A DNA stretch of 64,000 nucleotides from DASXMT01 sp963755985. GTDB lineage: Bacteria > Actinomycetota > Acidimicrobiia > Acidimicrobiales > RAAP-2. The position numbers were made by a program, and so were the translations under genes. Below, in pieces: positions 52,929 through 62,061 of the stretch. Positions within the stretch are counted from its first letter, which is position 1. Every line of letters starts with the position of its first letter. The DNA lies in contig CAVWLO010000003.1 of NCBI GenBank assembly GCA_963755985.1, positions 558,001 to 622,000 on the forward strand, in the 5' to 3' direction. The notes beneath the pieces were generated by a model. It searched no databases, was not told the origin of the DNA, and worked only from the letters and a program-made list of their open reading frames with translations.

Positions 52929-53945
52929 TGGGCCGGCTTCTCGTCGTGCCCTCCGAATTGTTTCCGCATGGCCGAGAGCACCTGGTTGCCGAAGTGGTCG
53001 AGGTCCCGGGAGGCGAAGCGGGAGAACAGGCGCGGTGGACAGCACCGGCGACGGGACGCCCTCCTCGATGGCGGCGATGGCCGTCCACCGGCCCTCGCCC
53101 GAGTCCGAGACGTGCCCGGAGAAGTCGGAGAGATCCGGCGATTGGACCATCGCCTCCGCGGTCAGGTCCAGCAGCCACGAGGCGATCACGCTCCCGCGCC
53201 GCCAGACTTCGGCCACGTCGGGCAGGTCCAGGTCGTAGCGGTAGTACTCGGGGTTCTCGAGGGGGGCGGTCTCGGCGTCAGCGGTGCGCTCGGTGTCCCC
53301 GGCGTTGGCGTGCTTCAAGATGTTGAGGCCCTCGGCGTAGGCGGCCATGGCGCCGTACTCGATGCCGTTGTGGACCATCTTCACGAAGTGTCCCGCTCCC
53401 GTGGGCCCGCAGTGCAGGTAGCCTTCCTCGGCCCGACTGGGCTTCCCGGTCCGTCCCGGGGTCCGCTCGGCGGCGCCGACGCCCGGGGCGATGGCCGCGA
53501 AGATCGGGTCGAGCCGCTCGACCGGCTGGTCCTCGCCCCCGATCATCAGGCAGTAGCCCCGCTCGAGTCCCCACACCCCACCGCTGGTCCCCACATCGAT
53601 GTAGTGGATGCCCTTGTCCCGGACGGCTCCGGCCCGGGAGATGTCGTCTCGGTAATAGGAATTGCCGCCGTCGATAATGGCGTCGTCGCGGTCGAGATGA
53701 GTAGCCAACTCGCTCACCGTCCGGGCGGTGATGTCCCCGGCGGGGACCATCACCCACACCGCCCGTGGGGCCGTCAACTTTGACGCCAGGTCGGCGAGGG
53801 AGGATGCTCCCGTCGCTCCCTCCTTCTCGAGGTCCTTGACCGCGTCGGGGTTGACATCGAAGACGACGCACTCGTGGCCCGCTCTCGTCACCCGCCGGAC
53901 GAGGTTCGCGCCCATCCGACCCAATCCGACCATGCCGAGCTGCAT
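52925..53945 (-). CDS. gnd: 6-phosphogluconate dehydrogenase, decarboxylating (short type), one apparent +1 frameshift
   Basis: LGMVGLGRMGANLVRR is the NAD(P)-binding loop, DGGNSYYRDD and GTSGGVWGLERGYCLMIGG the substrate-binding loops, and KMVHNGIEYG the catalytic Lys-His segment. After SPVLSTA an extra C near 53032 shifts the frame; correcting it gives LFSRFASRDLDHFGNQVLSA and a normal C-terminus, 340 codons in all. This is the short GndA-type enzyme, often NAD-dependent. GGGAG lies before ATG 53945. It is the first gene of a gnd-zwf operon. Confidence 0.88.
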
Positions 53946-54217
53946 AACGTTCTCCCGTTCCACGGGCAGATGCCCGTTGCCGTGACGAGACTAACGCCGG
54001 TCAATCGGAGCGCGCCTGCGGGCCTCGTACGGAGCGATCGCGCTCCTCGTCATCGTCGACCTGGCCCATGCGACCTGATCCGGCGGGCCTGACTCCGAGG
54101 TCGGGAAGCAGTCCGATCCAGCTGGTCCGCCGGGCTGGTCTGCGCTTGCCATGACCGGACGTGGCAAGGTCGGTGAGCACGGTGATCTCGAGGACCTATC
54201 GATCACAAGGAGAATGC

Positions 54218-55510
54218 TTGGCCACGCCACCGTCAGCCTCATCGTTCCACCTCGTCCGCTGGAACGATCGTGCCGTGGTGGCCGTGGCCCTGGCCGCCTT
54301 CGCCTCGGGGTTCGGTCAGTTCGGCGTGGTGGCCGCGCTCGGAGACGTGGCCAAGGGATTCGGACAGGTGGCCCACGGCGCCACGCTGGCCGACCAGGCT
54401 GGACTGTCGGGAACCCTGCTCGGGGTCGGACTGGCCATCATCCGGCTCGCCTCGCTCGGCAGCCTGCCCCTGACCGGCCTCGCCGATCGTTTCGGACGAC
54501 GGATCATGTTGTTGGTCACGGTCGGGGTCGGCCTGGCGCTGACCGTGGTGGTCGCAGCCAGTCCCAGCTACTGGTGGTTCGTGATCATCTTCGCCTGCGG
54601 GCGCCCGCTGCTGACCGCCACCAACGCGCTGGCTCAGGTGACAGCCGCAGAGCAGACCGGCTCGGCCGACCGGGCCAAGGCCGTGGCCTTCGTCACCGCC
54701 GGCTATGGCGTGGGTGCGGGCACGATCGCCGTCGTCCACAGCCTGGCCGCGTCGGCCCTCGGTTTCCGGTGGGTGTTCGTCCTGGCCCTCGCCCCGCTGG
54801 CCCTGCTGCCGCTGCTGCGTGCATGGATCGTGGAGCCCGATCGCTTCGCCAAGGCAGCCGCGTCGACGGTGCATCCTGTCCCGGTGCTGGGTGCGGTGGC
54901 CAAGCCCTACCGGGGGCGGTTGCTGGTCACCATTGCCCTGACCTTCGCCGTCGCGGTGATGACCGGCCCCGGCAACAGCTTCGTGTTCCTCTATGCCCAG
55001 AACGTCCTCCACCAGCGCGGGATCATCACCGCGGCGATGGTCGTCGGAGGGGGCGTCACCGGCCTGTTGGGGCTGCTCGCCGGACGTTGGTCGGCTGATC
55101 GCTTCGGCCGGCGCCCGACCGGCGCTTTGGCCCTGGTCTCGATCGCGGTGGTCGCGTCGCTGGCCTACTCGGGCTCGGCTGCGGCGTTGATCGCCGGATA
55201 TGTCTGCGGCGTGTTCGCCGGAGGCGTGCTCGCTCCGGCGCTGGGGGCGCTGCTGAACGAGCTGTTCCCGACTTCGGTCCGGGCCTCGGCGGCAGGCTGG
55301 TGGCTGGCTGCCGGAGTACTGGGGGCCGTCGCCGGACTGGTCGAGTTCGGGGCGGTGGCCACGGTGAACAACCGGTTCGGCATCGCCGCGGTGATCACGT
55401 TCTTGCCGATGTCGCTGGCCATGGGGTTGTTCTGGCTGGTGCCCGAGACCCGCGGGCACGAGCCCGAGGACTTCTGGGTCGACGAGCGCAGGAACCCGCC
55501 AGTTGCATGA
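54218..55510 (+). CDS. MFS transporter
   Basis: A 430-residue major facilitator protein with about 12 membrane helices. The motif A copies are GLADRFGRR after helix two and GRWSADRFGRRPTG in the second half. FPTSVRASAAGWW and VPETRGHEPED near the end resemble the sugar/aromatic acid porter group. AAGGAG lies 6 bases before TTG 54218, my preferred start; earlier GTGs in the same frame are possible. The substrate is unknown. Confidence 0.84.
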   Translation: MATPPSASSFHLVRWNDRAVVAVALAAFASGFGQFGVVAALGDVAKGFGQVAHGATLADQAGLSGTLLGVGLAIIRLASLGSLPLTGLADRFGRRIMLLVTVGVGLALTVVVAASPSYWWFVIIFACGRPLLTATNALAQVTAAEQTGSADRAKAVAFVTAGYGVGAGTIAVVHSLAASALGFRWVFVLALAPLALLPLLRAWIVEPDRFAKAAASTVHPVPVLGAVAKPYRGRLLVTIALTFAVAVMTGPGNSFVFLYAQNVLHQRGIITAAMVVGGGVTGLLGLLAGRWSADRFGRRPTGALALVSIAVVASLAYSGSAAALIAGYVCGVFAGGVLAPALGALLNELFPTSVRASAAGWWLAAGVLGAVAGLVEFGAVATVNNRFGIAAVITFLPMSLAMGLFWLVPETRGHEPEDFWVDERRNPPVA

Positions 55511-55678
55511 GGGGCAACCCGAGTGATGGGAGCGGTACCGCGACGGGCCTCGATGCGGTTAGCAGCCTCGGCGGCGGTCGACCTCAGACGCGCGCACCTT
55601 CGTCTCCGGCCGCTCGTCGGCTCGCCAGGCTTGAAGCCATGTCGCTTGTCTCGGGCCTCTTGTCGCTCCGGACCGAGA

Positions 55679-56380
55679 TCAACGCGCGATTGCGCCTCTG
55701 GTATAGGCCAAGACGTAGTCGGGAGGGGGCATGCTTGTCGGCACGTCCACGTCGGCGACGGGTGCCTCGGCCATCAGGCGCAAGGGCACCTCGCCCGCCC
55801 ACACCGGGAGGCCTATGTCTTCGAGGTCGTCCTTGGGCCCCCCGGTTCGCACCTTGGCCGACGACTCGGTGAGCGGCACGCGGATGACCCGGGTGGCTCG
55901 CAGCTCACCGTCGGTCGGTGGACGGGCGTCAGCGCTGCGTCCCGGCACGATGTGCTCCACGATCGCGGTGACGGCCATGCGCTTCTCCTCGATGTCCGCC
56001 ACCTCGCAGGCTCGACCGACGATCACCACCGAGCGGTAGTTGAGCGAGTGGTGGAAGGCCGAGCGGGCCAGCACGAGCCCATCGACCAGGGTCACGGTCA
56101 CGCAGGCGGGCGCCCCGGACGCCAGAGCGCGGAGCGCGGCGTTCCCGGCCGCGCCGTGCAGGTAGAGGTGATCTCCGACACGGGCGTAGGCCGTCGGGAT
56201 CACCATGGGGCCGCCGCCGTCGAATCCCACGTGGCCCACGAGAGCCTCGTCGAGGATGGAGTTGATCGTCGATCGCTGGTAGTGGCCACGCTCGGCCATG
56301 CGCCGCACACGGACGCGTGCGCTCGGGGCCGGCTCTTCGGTCTGTTCAAGCGACGGCTCTGCCTCGGGCACGCTTCCCAT
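55679..56380 (-). CDS. Pyridoxamine 5'-phosphate oxidase family protein
   Basis: A 233-residue FMN-binding split-barrel protein: VGHVGFDGGGPMVIPTAYAR, DHLYLHGAAGNAALRAL, and YRSVVIVGRACEVADIEEK. The length and HGAAGN loop match PNPOx-like enzymes regulated by MocR proteins rather than true PdxH. It is divergent from a MocR-type regulator gene, with four direct repeats between them. This supports control by that regulator and a link to vitamin B6 or a related amine. Confidence 0.85.
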   Translation of the reverse strand: MGSVPEAEPSLEQTEEPAPSARVRVRRMAERGHYQRSTINSILDEALVGHVGFDGGGPMVIPTAYARVGDHLYLHGAAGNAALRALASGAPACVTVTLVDGLVLARSAFHHSLNYRSVVIVGRACEVADIEEKRMAVTAIVEHIVPGRSADARPPTDGELRATRVIRVPLTESSAKVRTGGPKDDLEDIGLPVWAGEVPLRLMAEAPVADVDVPTSMPPPDYVLAYTRGAIAR

Positions 56381-56404
56381 CCTTCGATTGACTCCCAGTT
56401 GTCG

Positions 56405-56460
56405 ATATTTGTTCAGTCCATATTTGTTTCAGGTCCATATTCGTTATAGCCATATTTGTT
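56405..56460. promoter_or_regulatory. Four ATATTTGTT direct repeats, probable MocR binding sites
   Basis: ATATTTGTT occurs at 56405, 56420 and 56452, and ATATTCGTT at 56437, spaced 15, 17 and 15 bases. They are AT-rich in a GC-rich genome and lie exactly between the divergent genes. MocR/GabR regulators bind direct repeats. A TATAGT -10 at 56460-56465 would start transcription at or next to the GTG at 56473, so the regulator mRNA may be leaderless. Confidence 0.75.
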
Positions 56461-56472
56461 ATAGTACAAACG

Positions 56473-57783
56473 GTGAACGAAGTAGTACAATATCAGTGGA
56501 CGGGCGGCACCGCCCGTGACATAGCGGCGAGCATCGAACGGGCACTACGGAACGGCGACGTCCGACCCGGCGACGTGCTGCCGACGATTCGAGGACTTGC
56601 CGCTGAGTTGGGGGTGAGCCCGGCGACAGTGGCCTCCGCCTACCGCGAGCTTCGCCGAAGAGGGATCGTGGCCGGGTCCGGACGGTCCGGGACGCAGGTA
56701 CGAGGAGCGCCGCCCATCGCCGGTCGCCTTCCGATGACAGTGCCGCCGGGTGCCCGGGACCTGCGAGACGGCGGTCCGGACCCGGCATTGCTGCCGAACC
56801 TTCCCGACTTCCCGAGGTCCACGCGGTCCTATGGCGATCCAGCGGTATCGCCCCGGTTGGGCCGGGTCGCAACCGAGCGCATGACCGCCGACGGAATCGA
56901 CACCAGGTGGCTCGCCGTGGTCGGCGGTGCCCTCGATGGCGTCGAGCGGCTCCTCGGTGCCTGGTTGCGCCCGGGCGACCGCGTCGCCCTCGAGGATCCC
57001 GGGTACACAGCGGCCATCGACCTGCTTGGCGCACTGGCCCTCGAGATCGTCCCCGTCGGTCTGGACGAGCGAGGCGCCCGCCCCGAGAGCCTCGCTGGCG
57101 CCCTCGAACGGGGCGTTCGGGCGGTGCTTTTGACTCCTCGAGCTCAGAACCCGACCGGCGCCGCCTGGGATGCCTCGCGAACAGAAGAGCTCCGAGCCGT
57201 CCTGAGCACCCACCCCGACGTTCTGGTCATCGAGGATGACCACGCTGGCTCTGCCGCCGGGTCACCGGCCTACACCCTCTGTGCAGAAAGGAGTCGCTGG
57301 GCGACGGTCCGGTCCGTCTCGAAATGGCTCGGCCCGGACCTGCGCCTCGCGGTGGTCGCCGGGGACCCGACCACGGTGAGCAGGGTCGAGGGCCGCCAGG
57401 CCCTCGGCACCGCGTGGGTCAGCTACCTCCTTCAGGACGCGGTGGCCGATCTGTGGGGCGCGGCGTCAACGTCCAAGCTTCTCGACCGAGCATCGGTCGC
57501 CTACGCACGTCGGCGACAGGCGCTCACCAGGGCGCTCGCCGGGCACGGCTTTGAAGCGACGGGCTCGTCCGGACTCACCACCTGGGTACCGGTGGGCGAT
57601 GAGCACACGGTGATCACCGGTCTCGCCCAGGAGGGGTGGGCTGTGAGCCCCGGGGAGCGCTTTCGGATTGCCTCACCGTCGGGCATCCGGATTGCCTTTG
57701 CCACCCTCGAGGAACACGAAGCACCCGAGCTGGCCGCCGCGCTGGCCCGGTGCGCCGGCCAGCACCTCGTCCGGGCCGGGTAG
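56473..57783 (+). CDS. MocR-type transcriptional regulator (GntR helix-turn-helix fused to an aminotransferase fold)
   Basis: A 436-residue protein. The GntR winged helix covers about 1-75 (DVLPTIRGLAAELGVSPATV). A type I aminotransferase-like domain follows from about 110, with LTPRAQNPTGAAWD and the PLP lysine probably in RSVSKWLGPDLR. PLP acts as effector in this family. The divergent PNPOx gene and four direct repeats suggest it senses PLP or an amine and controls both genes. The GTG start has no leader for a ribosome site. Confidence 0.88.
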   Translation: MNEVVQYQWTGGTARDIAASIERALRNGDVRPGDVLPTIRGLAAELGVSPATVASAYRELRRRGIVAGSGRSGTQVRGAPPIAGRLPMTVPPGARDLRDGGPDPALLPNLPDFPRSTRSYGDPAVSPRLGRVATERMTADGIDTRWLAVVGGALDGVERLLGAWLRPGDRVALEDPGYTAAIDLLGALALEIVPVGLDERGARPESLAGALERGVRAVLLTPRAQNPTGAAWDASRTEELRAVLSTHPDVLVIEDDHAGSAAGSPAYTLCAERSRWATVRSVSKWLGPDLRLAVVAGDPTTVSRVEGRQALGTAWVSYLLQDAVADLWGAASTSKLLDRASVAYARRRQALTRALAGHGFEATGSSGLTTWVPVGDEHTVITGLAQEGWAVSPGERFRIASPSGIRIAFATLEEHEAPELAAALARCAGQHLVRAG

Positions 57784-57920
57784 GAGGACATGGGACCCGC
57801 TGCACCATCGGCGGGGTGACGGAGGTAGCCCGGCGCCTGCGGCCCAGCCGGCGCGAAATCGGAGACGGTAGTGTCGTCGGATCGCCGGTGTTGGATCACC
57901 GAGACCCGGGGGAGGCGGCG

Positions 57921-58442
57921 ATGACGGACACCGCAGTGGAGACGTTGCTGGCGAAACAGGCCATCACTGAAGTCCTGTTCCGCTACTGCCGTGCCTTGGA
58001 CAGGATGGACAGGACCCTCGCCCTGTCGGTCTGGCATCCCGGGTCGACCGCCGACTACGGGCCGCTCTTCGCCGGAAGCGGGGCCGAATTCGTCGACTGG
58101 GTCTGGGCGGCGCATGCGGGAGTTGCCGCCCACTCCCACCAGATCACCAACGTCCTGATCGACGTGGACGGTGACCGCGCCACCAGCGAGGCCTACGTCA
58201 CCGTCGCCCTCCGGACGAAGCCCGAGGGGGGATCCATCGCCGACATCGTGGACCGAGGGCGATACCTGGACCAATGGTCATGGCGCAAGGGCGTCTGGGC
58301 CATCGACCGTCGGACGTTCGTCGAGGATTTCCAGGCTGTCTATCCCGTCGCACTCACCGAGGCGACCGATGGGTCCCAGGCGACCGGCCGTCGGGGTCCG
58401 ACCGACCCGAGCTACGGCGTCCTCGGCGGAACGTCCGGCTGA
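57921..58442 (+). CDS. SnoaL-like domain protein
   Basis: A 173-residue NTF2-fold protein: LLAKQAITEVLFRYCRALDR MD, then HPGSTADYGPLFAGSG and HSHQITNVLIDVDGDRATSE. This is the pattern of actinobacterial SnoaL_4 proteins related to ring dehydratases and hydroxylase beta subunits. GGGGGAGG lies before ATG 57921. The last 30 residues are outside the domain. Function unknown. Confidence 0.8.
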   Translation: MTDTAVETLLAKQAITEVLFRYCRALDRMDRTLALSVWHPGSTADYGPLFAGSGAEFVDWVWAAHAGVAAHSHQITNVLIDVDGDRATSEAYVTVALRTKPEGGSIADIVDRGRYLDQWSWRKGVWAIDRRTFVEDFQAVYPVALTEATDGSQATGRRGPTDPSYGVLGGTSG

Positions 58443-58505
58443 ACGCCTGGCCGAAGGTCCGGCTGCCGGTCGGCCCCTCGACGGGACAGCTCCTGCACTC
58501 GGCGT

Positions 58506-59252
58506 TCAGGGTTCGGCCAACGCTTCCAATGAGCCGGCAAGGGGAACGACGATCCAACCCTCGCGCCGGGCCGCGGGACGCTCCTCGTCGGGGACCGGTT
58601 GGACCAGGGACAGTGCGGCGGCCCGGGCAACCAGCGCGGCGACGAGGGCATCGAAGGCATCGTCACTGGACAGGCATCGATCGACCTGTTCGCTGGTCAC
58701 CTGGAGCCAGCGTTCGGTCGCAGCCAGGAAACCGGTCACCAGGCTGTGCCGTGCCTCGGCATTGGTTGCGCCCTTGTAGCCGCGTGACCGGTGACCCCAC
58801 CGGCGCAGGGCGGCGGCCGGGTACGCCTCGACCACGATGCCGGAGCCATCGAGTGCGACCCTCTCGGGCAGGGAGGCGAGCAGCGAGGCGGCTCGCATCG
58901 CCGGCAACGCGATGCGGTCGGTGGAGACCGACAGGGGTGGGGACGATCCGAACGACCGCCACAGCCACAGGTCGGTGCGGCGCAAACGGAGCGCTGAGGT
59001 ATCGGCATGCGAATAGTCGACCGGCCACCCGCCGGTGAGCGAGTGCTCCATGACGGCCTCGGCAAAGGCGATCGGCCAGCCGAGGGGAACGTCTATCCCC
59101 AGCCTGTCGACCTGACCGATGAGTTCGGTGATGGTGCTATCGACGACGCCCAGCGAGAGTTCGGTCAGCGTCGCTCGGTGATCGGCCCACTCGATGACGC
59201 AGCAGGCCGTGCGGAGTGCCTGCGACGATAGGTCCACGCCAGCGGTGATCAT
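58506..59252 (-). CDS. DUF429 domain-containing protein (RNase H-fold, predicted nuclease)
   Basis: A 248-residue protein. MITAGVDLSSQALRTACCVI is the first strand with its acidic residue, IGIDVPLGWP the second, VVEAYPAAALRRWG the third, and SSDDAFDALVAALVARAAAL the fourth acidic segment. This is the DUF429 layout, an RNase H-like fold predicted to be a nuclease. ATG 59252 is preferred, as homology begins there. No partner genes suggest a pathway. Confidence 0.83.
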   Translation of the reverse strand: MITAGVDLSSQALRTACCVIEWADHRATLTELSLGVVDSTITELIGQVDRLGIDVPLGWPIAFAEAVMEHSLTGGWPVDYSHADTSALRLRRTDLWLWRSFGSSPPLSVSTDRIALPAMRAASLLASLPERVALDGSGIVVEAYPAAALRRWGHRSRGYKGATNAEARHSLVTGFLAATERWLQVTSEQVDRCLSSDDAFDALVAALVARAAALSLVQPVPDEERPAARREGWIVVPLAGSLEALAEP

Positions 59253-59296
59253 CGTCCGTCGATGGTAGGGGCCCGCATCTCCAGGCGCCGGTCGGG

Positions 59297-60173
59297 TTAG
59301 TCGCACAGATGACGGAGATGGGAGGCGAATCGCGCCGCGGCCTCCGGGCAATGGGTGAGGAAGAGGGAGGGTTCGACGACCTCGAGTTCGAGCACGACCG
59401 GTCTGCCCGCAACGTCATCGACCAGATCGACTCGTGCGTAGCCCGTGGGACCGACCCGCTGGCCGACCGCCCGCATCGCCGCGTCGGCGACGAGAGACTG
59501 GTCGTCCCGAGGCACTGCCCGCGTGATGATTTGTCGCTCCCAGAGCCGGTCGATCACCCCCACATCCGATCGGAGCAGCGCCTCCTTGCGCACGGCGTGG
59601 CTGTAGCTGCCGCCGAAGTAGATCAGCGCGATCTCGCCCTCTTCGTCCACCGCCGGTTGATAGGGCTGAATCAGCACCGTCTGGCCCGCGGCCAGCAGTC
59701 GGCGGACGTGCCGATCGGCCAGCTCGAACCCGTGGTCGACATAGCGGGCCGCGCCCATGCCACCGCTGGCCACCGAGGGCTTGATGACATAGTCGCCGGA
59801 CGGCGGCCGCCATTGCTCACCCGCCCGCACCCAGATTGTCGGGACGATGGGGACGTGCTCGGCGGCGAGGTCAACCAGGTAGGACTTGTCACTACCCCAC
59901 TCGAGCACCGGCGCGGGGTTCACCAGGCGGGCGCTGGCCGCCACCCGGTATGCCCAGTTGACGAACTCGCGCCGCCAGGTGACGTAGCCCCAGAGGTACG
60001 TGGCCACGACGAGATCGACGCCGCTCCAATCGGCGCCCGGGTCGTCCCAGACCAGCGTTGACGGCGCGAGGCCCTCTGCCGCTCATGGCCTCTTGCAGCA
60101 GGGGCCAGCCGTCATCGAGGTCGAGAAACTCGTTGGTGGCGGCAATGGCGACCCGTGGTCTCTTGCCGGTCAT
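59297..60173 (-). CDS. ATP-grasp protein (RimK/glutathione synthetase-like), one apparent +1 frameshift
   Basis: MTGKRPRVAIAATNEFLDLD begins in one frame. After an extra G near 60080 (AGAGGGCC) the rest follows in the next frame: WSGVDLVVATYLWGYVTWRR, DYVIKPSVASGGMGAARYVD (ATP-grasp Lys and Gly loop), VLIQPYQPAVDEEGEIALIY and VVLELEVVEPSLFL (Mg-binding acids). Correcting it gives 292 codons. The protein resembles the ATP-grasp ligases that join carboxylates to amines, but the substrates are unknown. It lies 44 bases from the DUF429 gene on the same strand. Confidence 0.8.
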
Positions 60174-60299
60174 GGACTCGAGCCTACGGAACACGGTGGC
60201 GAGTCGCCTCACCTGGGACGGCCATGCCTTCGGTCTGTGTGCGGGCGCCGAGCCGGTGTCTGAGACCGGTGCGAACCTCCTCAGCGTCTACCGTTTGGC

Positions 60300-60803
60300 A
60301 TGGCGTCGCGTGATGAAGCAGACCGGGTCCACCGCTACGGCGTCCGCTGCCACTGGTCGGGCTCAACGGGCGCCGGGTACGAGAACTATAGCCGAGCCCA
60401 TACGGCCGAGGTGCCGCCCGCCGCGATCGGGCTCGCCCTCTCTTCCGATCCCGCCTTTCGGGGTGATGCCACACGCGTGAACCCGGAGCAACTCGTCGTA
60501 CTGGCGGCGGCATCATGCCAGTTGCTCAGCTTTCTGGCCGTCGCCGCTCGGGCCCGCATCCACGTGGTGCGCTACGAGGAGAGAGGTGAGGGCACGATGG
60601 TCGAAGGCGATGCTCCGGCGCGACTCACATCCATCGTGTTGAGACCGGCCATCTGGGTCGCCCCGGGCACGAGCGAAGCACGCGTCCTGCATCTCGTCGA
60701 GGTTGCCCATCGAGAGTGCTTCGTGGCCAACTCGCTCCGTACCGAGGTGCGGGTCGAGCCCACGGTCATCGTGGGTGACCAATCGGTGGGCGGGGGCGGA
60801 TGA
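60300..60803 (+). CDS. OsmC family protein
   Basis: A 167-residue protein. NPEQLVVLAAASCQLLSFLAVA has the first peroxidatic cysteine and VAHRECFVANSLRTEV the second, the usual pair of the OsmC/Ohr thiol peroxidase fold, which reduces organic hydroperoxides. The start ATG 60300 follows directly on the family N-terminus. It is divergent from the ATP-grasp gene and followed by galactokinase 51 bases later. Confidence 0.86.
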   Translation: MASRDEADRVHRYGVRCHWSGSTGAGYENYSRAHTAEVPPAAIGLALSSDPAFRGDATRVNPEQLVVLAAASCQLLSFLAVAARARIHVVRYEERGEGTMVEGDAPARLTSIVLRPAIWVAPGTSEARVLHLVEVAHRECFVANSLRTEVRVEPTVIVGDQSVGGGG

Positions 60804-60854
60804 GTGCTTCCGGCGCGCTGCGCCGCAGGTACTGCCTCGTCGAGGCCTGAGCGC

Positions 60855-61886
60855 ATGATCGAGGCCTTCGCTCCCGGTCGGGTGAACCTGATGGGCGATC
60901 ACACCGACCACCAGGGCGGCTTGGTCCTCCCTATCGCCATCGACCTGGGCACGGCCATTGTCGGGGAGCGCCGGGGCGACCTGGTCCGGCTCCGCTCCCT
61001 CGACGAGGAGGGAACCGTCGAGATCAGGCTTGGTGGGGCGTCGACTCCGGGCCGCGGGCCCGACCGGGGACGGTACGCCGGGCCGGAGTGGGGCCGGTAC
61101 ATCGCCGCCCTCGTCGAGCTGGTGCGGCCGGCCGAGGGATTCGTCGGCACTATCTCGACCAGGCTCCCGGTTGGACGCGGGCTCTCGTCGAGCGCGGCGT
61201 TGGAGGTGTCGGTGGCTCTTGCGCTCGGATTCGAAGGTTCACCCATCGACCTCGCCCGTCTGTGTCAACGATCCGAGTACCTGGCCGTGGGCGTGCGGTG
61301 CGGGATCATGGACCAGCTGGCGTCGGCCGCCGGGGTCGCCGACCATGCACTGCTGATCGACTGCCACGACATGAGCGTCAGCCCGGTGCCCATCCCCGAG
61401 AGCGTCGACGTGCTCGTTGTCGACTCGGGCGAGCGGCGATCACTGACAGAGACGGCCTACAACGATCGGCTGGTCGAGTGCGCCCGGGCTGCTGAATCGG
61501 TTGGACCTCTCCGGCTCCGTCCCGACCTCTCCGGCATCGCCGACCCGGTCGCCCGCCGTAGAGCGCGGCACGTGGTGAGTGAGATCGGCCGAGTGAGCGC
61601 GTTCGCCCGTGCTCTCCGCGAGGGGGACAACGAGGCCGCCGGCGCACTCATGATCGAGAGCCATGTGAGCCTCAGCACCGACTTCGAGGTCTCGACTCCG
61701 CGCCTCGACACCATGGTGCAGGAACTCCTGGCCACACCCGGCATCTATGGTGCCCGGCTCACCGGCGCCGGGTTCGGTGGCTCCGTGGTCGCCCTGGCCG
61801 CACGTGGGACTCCGCTGCCTGGCGGCGCCATGCGAGTGCGAGCGTCGGCCGGCGGCCACGCCGGCAGGCGGGGAGGGAAGTCCTGA
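60855..61886 (+). CDS. galK: Galactokinase (GHMP kinase family)
   Basis: A 343-residue sugar kinase. APGRVNLMGDHTDHQGG is the galactokinase signature near residue 6, LPVGRGLSSSAALEVS the GHMP ATP loop, and GARLTGAGFGGSVVALA the C-terminal motif. It is shorter than most GalK proteins (380-400), mainly at the C-terminus. ATG 60855 is chosen over an earlier start at 60804 because homology starts at once. No other Leloir-pathway gene is near, so a different sugar is possible. Confidence 0.86.
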   Translation: MIEAFAPGRVNLMGDHTDHQGGLVLPIAIDLGTAIVGERRGDLVRLRSLDEEGTVEIRLGGASTPGRGPDRGRYAGPEWGRYIAALVELVRPAEGFVGTISTRLPVGRGLSSSAALEVSVALALGFEGSPIDLARLCQRSEYLAVGVRCGIMDQLASAAGVADHALLIDCHDMSVSPVPIPESVDVLVVDSGERRSLTETAYNDRLVECARAAESVGPLRLRPDLSGIADPVARRRARHVVSEIGRVSAFARALREGDNEAAGALMIESHVSLSTDFEVSTPRLDTMVQELLATPGIYGARLTGAGFGGSVVALAARGTPLPGGAMRVRASAGGHAGRRGGKS

Positions 61887-62061
61887 CCGCGGCCTCGTGG
61901 GCACTCGCCGCGGCCAGGGCGGCGGGCTATAGCCTGAGGGCGACCGACCCGGGGCCGCGCCTCCATCCGGAGGCCGTGCACCGGTGCCCATCAAGAGGGA
62001 CACAGGGCGGCGAACGTGCCCTGATGGTCAGACCGGCGTCGTGCCAGACAAGGAGGCCAGG

